Below are positions 52,140-61,889 of a stretch of DNA of 64,000 nt, one piece after another. The position numbers and the translations under genes were made by a program. Origin of the DNA: Mesorhizobium japonicum MAFF 303099 (GTDB lineage Bacteria > Pseudomonadota > Alphaproteobacteria > Rhizobiales > Rhizobiaceae); contig NC_002678.2 of assembly GCF_000009625.1 (NCBI RefSeq), positions 2,356,001 to 2,420,000 of the forward strand, written 5' to 3'. The number at the start of each line of letters is the position of its first letter. The stretch's first letter is position 1. Below the pieces are notes generated by a model, which was given only the letters and a program-made list of their open reading frames with translations, did no database searches and was not told where the DNA came from.

Positions 52140-53675
52140 TTAGGAAGCGAGGCGGTCGACACGACCCGTCTCCGGGTCGATGCCGTATTCCTTAAGTTTG
52201 CGGTAGAGCGTCGAGCGGCCGATGCCGAGGCGGCGCGCGACTTCGCTCATCTGGCCGTTGTAGTGGTCGATGGCAAGCTTGATCATCTCGAGTTCGACAT
52301 CGGCCAGCGCCCGCACATTGCCGCGTTCGTCGAGCGCCCGCAGTGTGCCGAATCTGGGCTGAAGCACGGCCGGCCGGTCTGGCTCGGCGGCTGGAGCGTC
52401 ATCGCCGGCCGGCCCCCCCTCATCGCGAAGCTCCGGAGGCGATGAGAGGCGAGGTGCTGCGTCGTCCGTTTCGAGATTGACGGTGCCTTCCACCTGCGCG
52501 CGGATCTGCGGAAAATCATCGACATCGAGCACGTCGCCTTCACACAGCACCGAGGCGCGGAAGACGGCGTTTTCGAGCTGCCTTATGTTGCCGGGCCAGT
52601 CATAGGCCTCCAGCACGGCAAGCGCTGCCGGCGAAATGCCTTGCAGGCGACGACGCGGGTCGGCGGGCGCGACCTTCTCCATGAAATGCGTTACCAGATG
52701 CGGAATGTCGTCACGGCGGTCGCGCAGCGGCGGCACGAAGATCGGGTAGACATTGAGCCGGTAGAACAGGTCTTCGCGGAACTTGCCGTCCTTGACCTGC
52801 TGCAGGAGGTTGCGATGCGTCGCCGAGATCAGCCTGATGTCGACCTTGACGGTCGAACGGCCGCCGACCGGATCGACCTCGCCCTCCTGCACGGCGCGCA
52901 ACAGCTTGACCTGCACGTCGAGCGGCAGGTCGCCGATCTCGTCGAGGAACAGCGTGCCCGAATGCGCTTCGACGAATTTGCCGGTGTGCTTGTCGGTGGC
53001 GCCGGTGAACGAGCCCTTCTCGTGGCCGAACAGGATCGATTCGACCAGATTGTCGGGAATGGCGCCGCAATTGACGGTGACGAAGGGTTTCGAGCGGCGG
53101 TCGCCGCTGCCCTGGATGGCACGCGCCACCAGTTCCTTGCCGACGCCGGATTCGCCTTCGATCAGGATCGGGATGCTGGATCCGGCCGCTTTCTGGCCGA
53201 GGCGTATCACCCTGTCCATGGCCGGACTGTGGGTGATCATGTCCCTGAATGTCAGCAACCCGCCGCGCTTGCGCGACGTGCGCTTGACCTCGCCCTCGAC
53301 TGCCTCGACCTTGAGCGCATTGGCGATCGAGGCCTGCAGCCTGTCGGGTGACGCCGGCTTGACGACGAAATCGAAGGCGCCGTGGCGCATCGCCAACACC
53401 ACGGTTTCGATGCCGCCCTGGGCGGTCTGCACGATGACCGGGACGGTGATGTCGCGTTCGCGCATGGCTTTCAGCACGCCGATGCCGTCGAGACCGGGCA
53501 TGACCAGGTCGAGAATGACCACGCAGATGTCGCGGGCACCAGGCCCGTCGAGCGCGTCGAGGCCAGCCTCGCCGCCGTCGACAACGATTGCCGTGTGGCC
53601 GAACCGCGTCACCGCCGCCTCGAGCAGCCGGCGCTGCACGGGATCGTCATCGACTATGAGTATGGAACCTGTCAT
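52140..53675 (-). CDS. Sigma-54-dependent response regulator (NtrC family)
   Basis: The 511-residue protein has a receiver with phospho-Asp56 ([13 protein letters not shown]), a sigma-54 AAA+ domain with Walker A GESGVGKE and the sigma-54 contact loop GSFTGA (variant of GAFTGA), Walker [13 protein letters not shown], and a Fis-type HTH ([19 protein letters not shown]). ATG 53675 begins [12 protein letters not shown]; in-frame sequence upstream overlaps the peptidase gene on the other strand. No cognate histidine kinase is adjacent, so its signal is unknown. Confidence 0.93.
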   Translation of the reverse strand: MTGSILIVDDDPVQRRLLEAAVTRFGHTAIVVDGGEAGLDALDGPGARDICVVILDLVMPGLDGIGVLKAMRERDITVPVIVQTAQGGIETVVLAMRHGAFDFVVKPASPDRLQASIANALKVEAVEGEVKRTSRKRGGLLTFRDMITHSPAMDRVIRLGQKAAGSSIPILIEGESGVGKELVARAIQGSGDRRSKPFVTVNCGAIPDNLVESILFGHEKGSFTGATDKHTGKFVEAHSGTLFLDEIGDLPLDVQVKLLRAVQEGEVDPVGGRSTVKVDIRLISATHRNLLQQVKDGKFREDLFYRLNVYPIFVPPLRDRRDDIPHLVTHFMEKVAPADPRRRLQGISPAALAVLEAYDWPGNIRQLENAVFRASVLCEGDVLDVDDFPQIRAQVEGTVNLETDDAAPRLSSPPELRDEGGPAGDDAPAAEPDRPAVLQPRFGTLRALDERGNVRALADVELEMIKLAIDHYNGQMSEVARRLGIGRSTLYRKLKEYGIDPETGRVDRLAS

Positions 53676-53833
53676 GACTGTCTTGACTGCCCGCGCCCGA
53701 AATCCCCATGGATCATCTTGGCACAGGGTTCTAAATAAGGTTTCAAAAAACCCGGTGAACGAATTCCTTACGATTTGACCGGCTTGCCTGATCCCCTTGA
53801 TTCTGACCCCATAATTCACAGAAGGTATTGTCG

Positions 53834-55672
53834 ATGCGCATGATGTTTGGTCGGCGGCTTGCGGCACCGGCGTCCGGTCAGGGCACGGCCGAGCTTGGCG
53901 ATCTGCCGGAATGGAACCTTGCCGACCTCTATGCCGGCATGGAAGCGCCGGAACTGAAGCGGGACATCGCCAAAGCCGCCGCCGATGCGATCGCCTTCGA
54001 GACCCGCTGGAAGGGAACGCTCGCCGCCGAGGCCGGGCGCGGCGGCGCCGGCAAGCTGGGCGAGGCGCTGGTCGCCTACGAGGCGCTGGAGGAACTGATC
54101 GGCCGCATCGTCTCCTATGCCGGCCTGGTCTATGCCGGCAACACCGCCGATCCGCAGCGCGCCAAGCTCTATGGCGACATCCAGGAGAAGATGACCGATG
54201 CCAGCGCGCATCTCCTGTTCTTCGCGCTCGAACTGAACCTGATCGACGACGCTGCGATCGAAAGCGCACTCACCAGCGATTCCGCTTTCGGCCACTACCG
54301 GCCCTGGGTGCTCGACCTCAGAATGGACAAGCCCTACCAGCTCGAGGACCGCGTCGAGCAGCTTTTCCACGAGAAATCGATCACCGGACGCGGCGCCTGG
54401 AACCGCCTGTTCGACGAGACGATGACCGACCTTCGCTTCGACGTCGAGGGCGAGGAACTGACGCTGGAGCCGGCCCTCAATCGCCTGCAGGATGCCTATG
54501 GCGAAGTGCGCCGCCGCGCCTCCGAGGCGCTGGCCGCGACCTTCCGCAAGAATTTGCGCACCTTCACCCTGATCACCAACACGCTGGCCAAGGACAAGGA
54601 AATCTCGGACCGCTGGCGCGGCTTCGAGGACATTGCCGATTCCCGCCATCTCGCCAACCGTGTCGAGCGCGGCGTCGTCGACGCGCTCGCCACCGCGGTG
54701 CGCGAAGCCTATCCGCGCCTGTCGCATCGCTACTACGCGATGAAGGCGCGCTGGCTCGGCATGGACGTGATGAACCACTGGGACCGCAACGCGCCGCTGC
54801 CGGAAACGCCACAAGCGGTGATCGGCTGGGACGAAGCCAGGAACACCGTACTGTCCGCCTATCAACGCTTCTCGCCCGAAATGGCCGAGATCGCGCGCAC
54901 CTTCTTCGACCGCAACTGGATCGATGCGCCGGTGCGCCCGGGCAAATCGCCAGGCGCCTTTGCCCATCCGACCGTGCCGTCGGCCCACCCCTATGTGCTG
55001 CTCAACTACATGGGCAAGCCGCGCGACGTGATGACGCTGGCGCACGAGCTTGGCCACGGCGTGCATCAGGTGCTGGCCGCCGGCCAGGGCGCGCTGATGG
55101 CCTCGACGCCACTGACGCTGGCCGAGACGGCGTCCGTCTTCGGCGAGATGCTGACCTTCCGCTCGCTGCTGGAGCAGACCACCGACCGGCGCGAGCGCAA
55201 GGCCATGCTCGCCCAGAAGGTCGAGGACATGATCAACACGGTGGTGCGCCAGATCGCCTTCTACGAATTCGAGCGCAAGGTGCATGCCGAGCGCCGCAAC
55301 GGCGAACTGACATCCGACAGGCTCGGCCAGTTCTGGCTGGAGGTGCAGGCCGAAAGCCTCGGCCCGGCGATCAAGCTGCGCGAGGGATACGAGGTGTTCT
55401 GGACCTACATCCCGCACTTCATCCATTCGCCGTTCTACGTCTATGCCTATGCGTTCGGCGACTGCCTGGTGAACTCGCTCTACGCGGTCTACCAGAACGC
55501 CGAGCGCGGTTTTCAGGACAAGTATTTCGAGATGCTGCGCGCCGGCGGCACCAAGCATCATTCGCAGCTTCTGGCGCCCTTTGGGCTCGACGCCACCGAC
55601 CCCGCCTTCTGGCAGATCGGGCTCGGTGTCATCAGCGGCCTGATCGATGAACTGGAAACGCTCGACCGCTGA
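53834..55672 (+). CDS. M3-family oligoendopeptidase (PepF-like)
   Basis: The 612-residue metallopeptidase has HELGHGVHQ with zinc ligands at about residues 404-408 and the downstream ligand Glu in LAETASVFGEM. N-terminal helices match PepF. It degrades short peptides in the cytoplasm. Start candidates are TTG 53828 and ATG 53834, 53840 and 53843; ATG 53834 has AGAAGG 8 bp upstream. It is divergent from the sigma-54 regulator over 158 bp. Confidence 0.9.
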   Translation: MRMMFGRRLAAPASGQGTAELGDLPEWNLADLYAGMEAPELKRDIAKAAADAIAFETRWKGTLAAEAGRGGAGKLGEALVAYEALEELIGRIVSYAGLVYAGNTADPQRAKLYGDIQEKMTDASAHLLFFALELNLIDDAAIESALTSDSAFGHYRPWVLDLRMDKPYQLEDRVEQLFHEKSITGRGAWNRLFDETMTDLRFDVEGEELTLEPALNRLQDAYGEVRRRASEALAATFRKNLRTFTLITNTLAKDKEISDRWRGFEDIADSRHLANRVERGVVDALATAVREAYPRLSHRYYAMKARWLGMDVMNHWDRNAPLPETPQAVIGWDEARNTVLSAYQRFSPEMAEIARTFFDRNWIDAPVRPGKSPGAFAHPTVPSAHPYVLLNYMGKPRDVMTLAHELGHGVHQVLAAGQGALMASTPLTLAETASVFGEMLTFRSLLEQTTDRRERKAMLAQKVEDMINTVVRQIAFYEFERKVHAERRNGELTSDRLGQFWLEVQAESLGPAIKLREGYEVFWTYIPHFIHSPFYVYAYAFGDCLVNSLYAVYQNAERGFQDKYFEMLRAGGTKHHSQLLAPFGLDATDPAFWQIGLGVISGLIDELETLDR

Positions 55673-56032
55673 GACGCACCTCGCTTGCAAGAACAGTTTA
55701 GCCGGAATGCATGTTGGGACGGCACTGTTCTTTCGCTAAATATTTGTTCTTTAAGAACTCTAGGCGGAAGTTTTTCCCATAGCTTTCCACAAGCTCTATG
55801 ATAGCCTTCGCCGCAAGCTCAGCCGGAGCCCATGCGGATCGGCGAGGGAAAATCTCAGCCGGCCGTGACGCTCAGGCGAACGCGACAACGGCCGTTGGCC
55901 ATGGGCTGGAAAAGCCGATCGCCGACAGCTCGAACCGAAGCCGGCTGTTCTGCGAACCCGCGGAACCAACACCGAGTAGTCCATCGCCGAAGGTCATGAC
56001 CCACGGCAGACGGATCTGACTGGAGAGAGACA
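55673..56032. other. Intergenic region, no supported gene
   Basis: The first 110 bp are AT-rich with TTCTTT...AAAGAA-like pairing around 55728-55760 and probably include the promoter of the helix-hairpin-helix gene. Short frames on both strands (e.g. 73 codons plus, 62 codons minus) lack ribosome sites and family signals. A structured RNA in 55790-56010 cannot be excluded. Confidence 0.4.
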
Positions 56033-56806
56033 ATGGGCACTTTTTTCTACGTGGTCCTGGCGTTCCTTGTAGGCGTTTTGGTTGGCTGGTTCATCTGGGG
56101 TCGCCTGCGCGGTGAGCTCGACAGTTTGCGCGGCGATCTCGACCGCACCCGCAGCGAGCGCGACAAGCTGCGTGCCGACAGCGACCGCCTGACCAGCGAA
56201 CTCAATGCATGCGGCAAGACCCGCGCCGATCTCGAGCGCCAGTTGCGGGACGCGCAGGCTTCCACAGGTGGAGCAAAGGCCGCCAGTCAGCCACCGGCCG
56301 CCCTGATGTCGACGCCGGCCGCCGCCAAATCCGCTCGTGCGGCGGCCAAGGCTGCGCCCGCCAAACCGGCCGCGAAGGCCGCACCGGCGAAAGCCGCCAC
56401 CGCCAAGTCGGCTGCACCGAAGCCCGCGGCCGCCAAACCCGCCACGAGCAAACCCGCAGCGACCGCCGCTTCCTCGGCAAAGAGTTCGGCGGCGCCCAAG
56501 CCGGCAGCCGCCAAGAAGGCCGCACCGGCGGCAGCCAAGCCGGCGGCCGGCAAATCAGACAATCTGCGCCGGCTGATCGGTATCGGCCCGGTCAACGAGA
56601 AGCTGCTCAAGGCGCAAGGCGTCACCACTTTCGCCCAGATCGCCGCCTGGACGGCCGCCGACATCAAGCGGATCGAGGACGTGATGAACTTCGACGGCCG
56701 CATAGCCCGCGAACGCTGGATCGAGCAAGCCAAGCTGCTCGCCGCCGGCGACGAGAAGGAATTCGCCAAGCAATTTCCGACAGCCGGAACCGCCAGCAAC
56801 ACCTGA
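56033..56806 (+). CDS. Membrane-anchored Ala/Lys/Pro-rich protein with helix-hairpin-helix domain
   Basis: The 257-residue protein has an N-terminal membrane helix (FYVVLAFLVGVLVGWFIW), a coiled coil of about 45 residues (LRGDLDRTRSERDKLRADS), a histone-H1-like linker of AAKPAA/APAKAA repeats (about residues 90-178) and a C-terminal helix-hairpin-helix domain (RRLIGIGPVNEKLLKAQGVTTF). A GGAGAGAG site precedes ATG. The HhH domain usually binds DNA without sequence specificity. Tethering of DNA or of a protein to the membrane is an inference. Confidence 0.75.
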   Translation: MGTFFYVVLAFLVGVLVGWFIWGRLRGELDSLRGDLDRTRSERDKLRADSDRLTSELNACGKTRADLERQLRDAQASTGGAKAASQPPAALMSTPAAAKSARAAAKAAPAKPAAKAAPAKAATAKSAAPKPAAAKPATSKPAATAASSAKSSAAPKPAAAKKAAPAAAKPAAGKSDNLRRLIGIGPVNEKLLKAQGVTTFAQIAAWTAADIKRIEDVMNFDGRIARERWIEQAKLLAAGDEKEFAKQFPTAGTASNT

Positions 56807-56830
56807 ACCGCCGAGACAGATTATTAAGCC

Positions 56831-56884
56831 GGCGGGGCCACAGGCCCCGCCGATTTCCTTTTGGCAGGCAAGGCTGCCAAAAGG
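56831..56884. terminator. Two consecutive terminator-like hairpins
   Basis: First stem GGCGGGGCC/GGCCCCGCC (56831-56851) is followed by TTTCCTTTT. Second stem CCTTTTGGCAG/CTGCCAAAAGG (56857-56884) has a 6-nt loop. They lie directly after the HhH gene and should insulate pabB. Confidence 0.75.
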
Positions 56885-56975
56885 TCGGCTTTGAGGGGCA
56901 GGGTGCCGTTCCCTCGATTGCACGCGAGCGGCCCCCCATATAGAGCGATCGACGGCTTCATCGATCCTGGTCCCC

Positions 56976-58121
56976 ATGTCCCTGCCCGCCGCCATTTTCC
57001 GCAACGACGAAAGCGCGCGTCAGCTCGTGTTCGACCGGCCGGCCGATATCATCGTGGCGCATGAGGCCCGGGATTTCGGGGCGGCGCTGGAAGCAGTGCA
57101 GGCCGCGCACGACGCCGGCAAATGGCTGGCCGGCTATTTCTCCTACGAGGCCGGTTATCTGCTCGAACCGAAACTCGTTCCCTTGCTGCCGCGGGAACGT
57201 CGCGCGCCGTTGATCTGCCTCGGTGTCTTCGATGCTCCGGTCGAAGAAGCGGTGCCGCCACGCAACGCAGCAACCCCGAACGGCCCGATCTTCGACGCGC
57301 GGGCGACGTGGTCTTTCGAGGACTATGAAAAGCGCTTCTCGCGGCTGCACCAGCACATCAGGCAAGGCGACTGCTACCAGGGCAATCTGACTTTTCCGGT
57401 GCAGGCGCAATGGTCCGGCGACCCGCTTGCCGCCTTCGACGCGCTGACCGAACGCCAGCCGGTAAAGTATGGCGCGCTGGTGGCGCTGGGCGATCCCGTC
57501 GTGCTGTCGCGCTCGCCCGAACTGTTCTTCGAGATCAACGGCGCCGGGATGATCGAGACGCATCCAATGAAGGGCACTGCCCCGCGCGGCGCGACCAAGG
57601 CCGAGGATGAGCGGCAGAAGACCTTCCTGCGCAATGACGAGAAGAACCAGGCCGAGAACCGGATGATCGTCGACCTCTTGCGCAACGACATTTCGCTGAT
57701 CAGCGAGGTCGGCACGCTGGAGGTGCCGGAACTGTTCCGCATCGAGAGCTACCCGACCGTCCACCAGATGGTGAGCGACGTCAGGGCGAAGCTGCTGCCG
57801 GGCCTCACCATCCGCGAGGTGTTTGCGGCACTGTTTCCTTGCGGCTCGATCACCGGCGCGCCGAAGATCCGCGCCATGGAGATCCTGCACGATCTGGAGG
57901 GCGCGCCGCGCGATGTCTATTGCGGCGCCATCGGCTGGATCGCACCGGGCGGCACGATGCGCTTTTCCGTGGCGATCCGCACCATCTCGCTCTTTGCCAG
58001 CGGCGAGGCCGTCTACAATGTCGGCGGCGGCATCGTCTTCGATTCGACGCCTGAGGAGGAGTATCAGGAGTGCCTGCTCAAAGCCCGCTTCGCGACGGGG
58101 ACACCGCCGATTTCGAGCTGA
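56976..58121 (+). CDS. pabB: Aminodeoxychorismate synthase component I
   Basis: The 381-residue protein has the chorismate-utilising core: IRQGDCYQGNLTFPV, SPELFFEI, HPMKGTAPRG, VDLLRNDISLI and CGSITGAPKIRAME. It makes 4-amino-4-deoxychorismate for p-aminobenzoate and folate. The N-terminal domain is short (KWLAGYFSYEAGYLL). The last 52 bp overlap pabC in another frame, indicating coupled translation. Confidence 0.9.
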   Translation: MSLPAAIFRNDESARQLVFDRPADIIVAHEARDFGAALEAVQAAHDAGKWLAGYFSYEAGYLLEPKLVPLLPRERRAPLICLGVFDAPVEEAVPPRNAATPNGPIFDARATWSFEDYEKRFSRLHQHIRQGDCYQGNLTFPVQAQWSGDPLAAFDALTERQPVKYGALVALGDPVVLSRSPELFFEINGAGMIETHPMKGTAPRGATKAEDERQKTFLRNDEKNQAENRMIVDLLRNDISLISEVGTLEVPELFRIESYPTVHQMVSDVRAKLLPGLTIREVFAALFPCGSITGAPKIRAMEILHDLEGAPRDVYCGAIGWIAPGGTMRFSVAIRTISLFASGEAVYNVGGGIVFDSTPEEEYQECLLKARFATGTPPISS

Positions 58122-58732
58122 TCGAAACCATGCGCTGGCAGCCCGGGACGAGCTTCCTGCGCTTCGATCGCCACCTTGCACGCCTCTATGGCTCGGCGGC
58201 GGAGCTCGGCTTCGCCTGTGATCCGCAACGGATAGCCGAGGTGTTGAGCGACGCCCTTGATGGCGCCCGAACCGCCATGCGCACGCGGCTCGCTTTGGCG
58301 CGCAACGGCGATGCGACGGCCTCGGCACAGCCCTACGAACCGCTCGCCGCCGACAAGGTCTGGATATTGCGGCTGGCGCGGACGCGGCTCGATTCGCAAA
58401 ACACGCTGCTGCGCCACAAGACCAGCCGGCGCCAGCTCTACACCCATGCCCGTTCCGAATATCTCGTCACCCAGGCCGACGAGGTGCTGCTGGCCAATGA
58501 GCGCGGCGAAATCTGCGAAGGCACCATCACCAATGTCTTCGCCGATTTCGGCGACGGCGTGCTGGCAACGCCCCGGCTCGATTGCGGCCTGCTGCCTGGC
58601 GTATTGCGCGCCGAGCTTCTGGATGAAGGCCGGGCGGAAGAAGCGATCTACAGCTACGACGATCTGAAGTCGGCCAAGGCACTCTTTGTCGGCAATTCGC
58701 TGCGCGGCTTGATTCCCGCAAAGCTTGTGTGA
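58070..58732 (+). CDS. pabC: Aminodeoxychorismate lyase-like class IV aminotransferase
   Basis: The 220-residue PLP enzyme starts at GTG 58070 behind a CAGGAG site inside pabB. The PLP-lysine segment is LLRHKTSRRQLY, and NERGEICEGTITNVF and LLPGVLRAELL are class IV motifs. Adjacent to pabB it most likely releases p-aminobenzoate and pyruvate. The length is shorter than enteric PabC (about 270). Confidence 0.82.
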   Translation: MPAQSPLRDGDTADFELIETMRWQPGTSFLRFDRHLARLYGSAAELGFACDPQRIAEVLSDALDGARTAMRTRLALARNGDATASAQPYEPLAADKVWILRLARTRLDSQNTLLRHKTSRRQLYTHARSEYLVTQADEVLLANERGEICEGTITNVFADFGDGVLATPRLDCGLLPGVLRAELLDEGRAEEAIYSYDDLKSAKALFVGNSLRGLIPAKLV

Positions 58733-58746
58733 ACCAGGAGAACGCC

Positions 58747-59034
58747 ATGTTCGTCGTTGCGCTGAACTACAAGGTTCCTCTGACCGAGATCGACCGCTTG
58801 CAGGCGGCGCATATCGAATGGCTGAAGGCCTGCTATGCGGAAGGCATCTTCGTCGCCTCCGGGCCGAAGAAACCACGGACCGGCGGCATCATCATCGCGC
58901 AATGCCCGCGCGAGATCCTCGACGCCAGGCTGGCGGCCGACCCCTTCGCCAAGGCGGGCGCCGCGGACTACGAGGTCACCGAATTCCTGACCAGAATGAC
59001 CGCCGCCGGTCTCGATGCTCTCAAGGAAGCATGA
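58747..59034 (+). CDS. YciI-like protein
   Basis: The 95-residue protein starts MFVVALNYKVPLTEID with CAGGAGA 7 bp upstream; an in-frame GTG at 58729 is less likely. YciI pattern: HIEWLKACYAEGIFVASGPKKPRTGG and ADPFAKAGAADYEV. Members are small enzymes or binding proteins. The stop overlaps the DUF3445 start by ATGA, so it belongs to the pabBC operon. Confidence 0.82.
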   Translation: MFVVALNYKVPLTEIDRLQAAHIEWLKACYAEGIFVASGPKKPRTGGIIIAQCPREILDARLAADPFAKAGAADYEVTEFLTRMTAAGLDALKEA

Positions 59035-59963
59035 GCTTGGTCGAGGCGCTGCCCACCCACACCCCTTATGACGGCTCGTCGAAGCTGTTCAACATCGGGC
59101 TGAAGCCGCTTGAGCCGGCAAACTGGATCGAGGTCGACGGCCATCTTCTGCCTTATCTCGCCGAGAAGCGCCGGCTTTATGCCGAAATCCCCGACCGGGT
59201 TTTCGTCGAGGAGGACGGCACGCGGAAAGCCCAGCGGGAAGTGCTCGACTTGCTCGGCTCCTATCTGCCGGAGCAGTTTATGCACACCCATCGCCGCACC
59301 GATGCGGGCATCGAGGTGGTGGGCGCCGAGAACCACCCAGCTTTACCTTCGGCTCTTGCCGATGCGCCGCTGGTCGCGGCTTCTCTGCTGGTCCAGGAAG
59401 ACCTGATCCTGATGCGTCGCGACGACAGCGGCTGGCGGCTAGCGGCGGGTTCGTTATGCTTCCCCTCGTCCTGGTCGCTGCTCGAAAAATTCGGCAAGCC
59501 GTTGCAGCAGATCCACGAGCCCGTGCCGGGCTTCGGTCCGGGAACGCGTCCCGCCGAACTGATCAACCGCATGTTCGACGGCCTGCAGGGCCAGGCGGTC
59601 GAACGCTTCAACTGGTCGATCCAGGCCGACAATGCGCTCTATCATCCACTGTCCAACGTCGAGCGCATCGACCGCGCCACCAACCGGCCGTCGCGCTTCC
59701 CCGATGGTGACGTCAGGGCGCACGCCTTCATCCGCGTCGAGCGGCAGACGCTGCGCAAGCTGCCGTCCTCACGCGACATCCTGTTCACCATCCGCATCCA
59801 TCTCGACCCGCTCGCCGTGCTGGCGTGGCACCCGGACCGGGCGACGCTCGCACTGTCCTTTGCCGCCCAGCTCGAAGCGCTGGATCTCGACCAGCTCGAC
59901 TACAAGGGCCTGACATCGGACCGCGACCGGCTGATCGAACATTTGAAGACGATGGCACGCTGA
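59031..59963 (+). CDS. DUF3445 heme-dependent oxidative N-demethylase-like protein
   Basis: The 310-residue protein starts MSLVEALPTHTPYDG and contains LVQEDLILMRRDDSG, AAGSLCFPSSW and ALYHPLSNVERIDRATNRPS, typical of DUF3445. Characterised members are heme proteins that oxidatively demethylate secondary amines and release formaldehyde. It is translationally coupled to the YciI-like gene and is the last gene of the pab operon. The physiological substrate here is unknown. Confidence 0.8.
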   Translation: MSLVEALPTHTPYDGSSKLFNIGLKPLEPANWIEVDGHLLPYLAEKRRLYAEIPDRVFVEEDGTRKAQREVLDLLGSYLPEQFMHTHRRTDAGIEVVGAENHPALPSALADAPLVAASLLVQEDLILMRRDDSGWRLAAGSLCFPSSWSLLEKFGKPLQQIHEPVPGFGPGTRPAELINRMFDGLQGQAVERFNWSIQADNALYHPLSNVERIDRATNRPSRFPDGDVRAHAFIRVERQTLRKLPSSRDILFTIRIHLDPLAVLAWHPDRATLALSFAAQLEALDLDQLDYKGLTSDRDRLIEHLKTMAR

Positions 59964-59969
59964 GCCGCG

Positions 59970-60848
59970 CTACAGGCTGCCGGCCAGGAACTCGACGAAT
60001 GTTCTTGCCCTGGCGCTCGCCTTGCGTCCGGCCGGAAACAGCGCCCACAGTTCAACCGGCGGCAACGTCCATTCGGTCAGGATTGGCCGCACCGCACCGC
60101 TGCGCAGTTCCGCGTCGAACATCCATTCGGAGCCGACCGTGAAGCCGATGCCGGAAAGTACTGCCTCACGTATCCCTTCGGCGGAAGTCACGCGCAGCCG
60201 TCCTTGGCCGGCAAGCGAAACCTCTTCGGCGCCTCGCCGGAATGTCCAGCGAATGGAAGTGCCGGCTCGGACGAAAAGGATCGCCTCGTGCCGCGAAAGC
60301 TCATCCGGCGCGATGGGTTCGCCCTCGCGTGCCAGGTAGGAGGGTGCCGCCACTACGAGACGACGACAGGCGGCGATCTTGCGCCCGATGTGAGCGGGGG
60401 CGAAGCTTTCACCCAGACGCAGCATGACATCCACCCCTTCCTCGACGAGGTCGACATTCCTGTCGTCCATCGCCACCTCGACGTCGAGCCTCGGGTGAGC
60501 GTCAAGGAAGGCTTTCAGCCTCGGCACGACATGCAGGCGGCCGAAGGTTACCGACGTACCGATGCGCAGCAACCCGGTAAGCGCCGCCGCAGTGCCACGC
60601 GCCGCGTTCTCGGCTTCGTCGGCCTCGTCGACCGCGCGCTTGGCGCCTTCATAGAAGCTGAGGCCGGCATCGGTCGGCGAGAGACCTCGGGTGGTGCGCG
60701 ACAGCAGGCGAACGCCGAGCCGTTCCTCGAGCTGCGCGACGGCCTTCGAGACGGCTGACTGCCCGACGCGCAAATGCCGTGCGGCGGCCGAGAACGAGCC
60801 GGTTTCGATGACCCTTATAAAGGTGCTCATCGCCATGAGCCTGTCCAT
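59970..60848 (-). CDS. LysR-family transcriptional regulator
   Basis: The 292-residue regulator has an N-terminal HTH (FIRVIETGSFSAAARHLRVGQ, AVSKAVAQLEERLG) and a LysR effector domain (GLLRIGTSVTFGRLHVV, MDDRNVDLVEEGVDVMLR). It is divergent from an SDR gene across 109 bp, the usual LysR-target layout. Confidence 0.9.
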   Translation of the reverse strand: MDRLMAMSTFIRVIETGSFSAAARHLRVGQSAVSKAVAQLEERLGVRLLSRTTRGLSPTDAGLSFYEGAKRAVDEADEAENAARGTAAALTGLLRIGTSVTFGRLHVVPRLKAFLDAHPRLDVEVAMDDRNVDLVEEGVDVMLRLGESFAPAHIGRKIAACRRLVVAAPSYLAREGEPIAPDELSRHEAILFVRAGTSIRWTFRRGAEEVSLAGQGRLRVTSAEGIREAVLSGIGFTVGSEWMFDAELRSGAVRPILTEWTLPPVELWALFPAGRKASARARTFVEFLAGSL

Positions 60849-60850
60849 CT

Positions 60851-60865
60851 ATTCCACCTTGGAAT
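60851..60865. promoter_or_regulatory. Possible LysR binding site
   Basis: ATTCCA-CCT-TGGAAT is a perfect inverted repeat immediately upstream of the LysR start. AT-rich sequence beyond it probably holds both divergent promoters. It fits a T-N11-A LysR box used for autoregulation. Confidence 0.45.
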
Positions 60866-60957
60866 TAGTTATATGGTTTTATTCACTCTACCTGACCCAT
60901 CTAGGAATAGCCAATTGACCTGATGTCAAATCCATCCAGCCATTCGGAGAACCAAAA

Positions 60958-61704
60958 ATGGGCAAGCTCAACAACAAGGTCGCCATCGTCACCGGTGCCG
61001 CGCGAGGCATTGGTGCGGGCATCGCCAAACGGCTGGCGGCGGAAGGCGCCGCCGTCGTCGTCAACTACGCCACCAGCCGTGAGGCTGCAGAACGCACGGT
61101 CAAGGAGATCGTCGCCGCCGGCGGCAAGGCCACCGCGGTTCAGGGTGACGTGGCCGAGGCCGCCGAAGTCGAGAAGATGTTCGAGGCCGCCGAGATCGCA
61201 TTCGGTAAGCCAAGCATTCTGATCAACAACGCCGCGACCGCCAGCTTTGGCACTTTCGAGGAAGCCAGTGAGGCGGATTATCGGCGGCTGTTCGACACCA
61301 ACGTGTTGGGCACGATCCTGACCACCAAGGCGGCGATGCGCCACTTCCCCGAGACCGGCGGCAGCATCGTCAACATCGGCACGATCTCGAGCTGGAACCC
61401 GGTGCCGAACACCAGCCTCTATTCCGCCAGCAAAGCGGCGATCGATACGTTGACGCTTAGCCTGTCGAGGGAACTCGGAGCCCGCAACATCCGCGTTAAC
61501 ATCGTGGCGCCTGGCTATACCCATACCGAAATGACAGAAGGCATGGTTGGCACCGATTTCGGCAATATGCTGATCGCTGGCGTCCCCCTTGGCCAGCGCT
61601 TCGGCAAGCCGGACGACATCGCTCCGACCGTGGCCTTCCTCGCCTCGGACGAGGCGGCGTGGCTGACCGGCGAACGCATCAACGCGTCCGGCGGCGCTCG
61701 CTGA
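60958..61704 (+). CDS. Short-chain dehydrogenase (FabG-like)
   Basis: The 248-residue SDR has TGAARGIGAGIAKRL, NNAATASFG, the Ser in GTISSWNP and YSASK. It ends TGERINASGGAR. The strand-2 region NYATSREAAER with Arg after Ser suggests NADPH. It is probably controlled by the divergent LysR gene. Substrate unknown. Confidence 0.88.
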   Translation: MGKLNNKVAIVTGAARGIGAGIAKRLAAEGAAVVVNYATSREAAERTVKEIVAAGGKATAVQGDVAEAAEVEKMFEAAEIAFGKPSILINNAATASFGTFEEASEADYRRLFDTNVLGTILTTKAAMRHFPETGGSIVNIGTISSWNPVPNTSLYSASKAAIDTLTLSLSRELGARNIRVNIVAPGYTHTEMTEGMVGTDFGNMLIAGVPLGQRFGKPDDIAPTVAFLASDEAAWLTGERINASGGAR

Positions 61705-61889
61705 TACGACGCCGGCTCAACATCCGCCATCGGGCAGGCCATGGCCTCCCGGTGGCGTCGCCGAGCGCTTCCACAGCGGCGTTCCCGGGCGTTTCGCTGC
61801 TTTTCCCTTTATTGTGACAATGATCTATGGTTTGTCGCGCCGCGGCCAAGCGGCTGTTCCGGAGTGTTTTTTGAGGAGTGCTCGATAAA

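Noticed and set aside
53816..55690. 624-codon open frame on the minus strand
   Set aside because: It is the exact antisense of the M3 peptidase gene, whose motifs are intact; the frame results from high GC and codon bias.
55796..56019. Short frames on both strands
   Set aside because: No ribosome site, no conserved motif, and they overlap each other in antisense.
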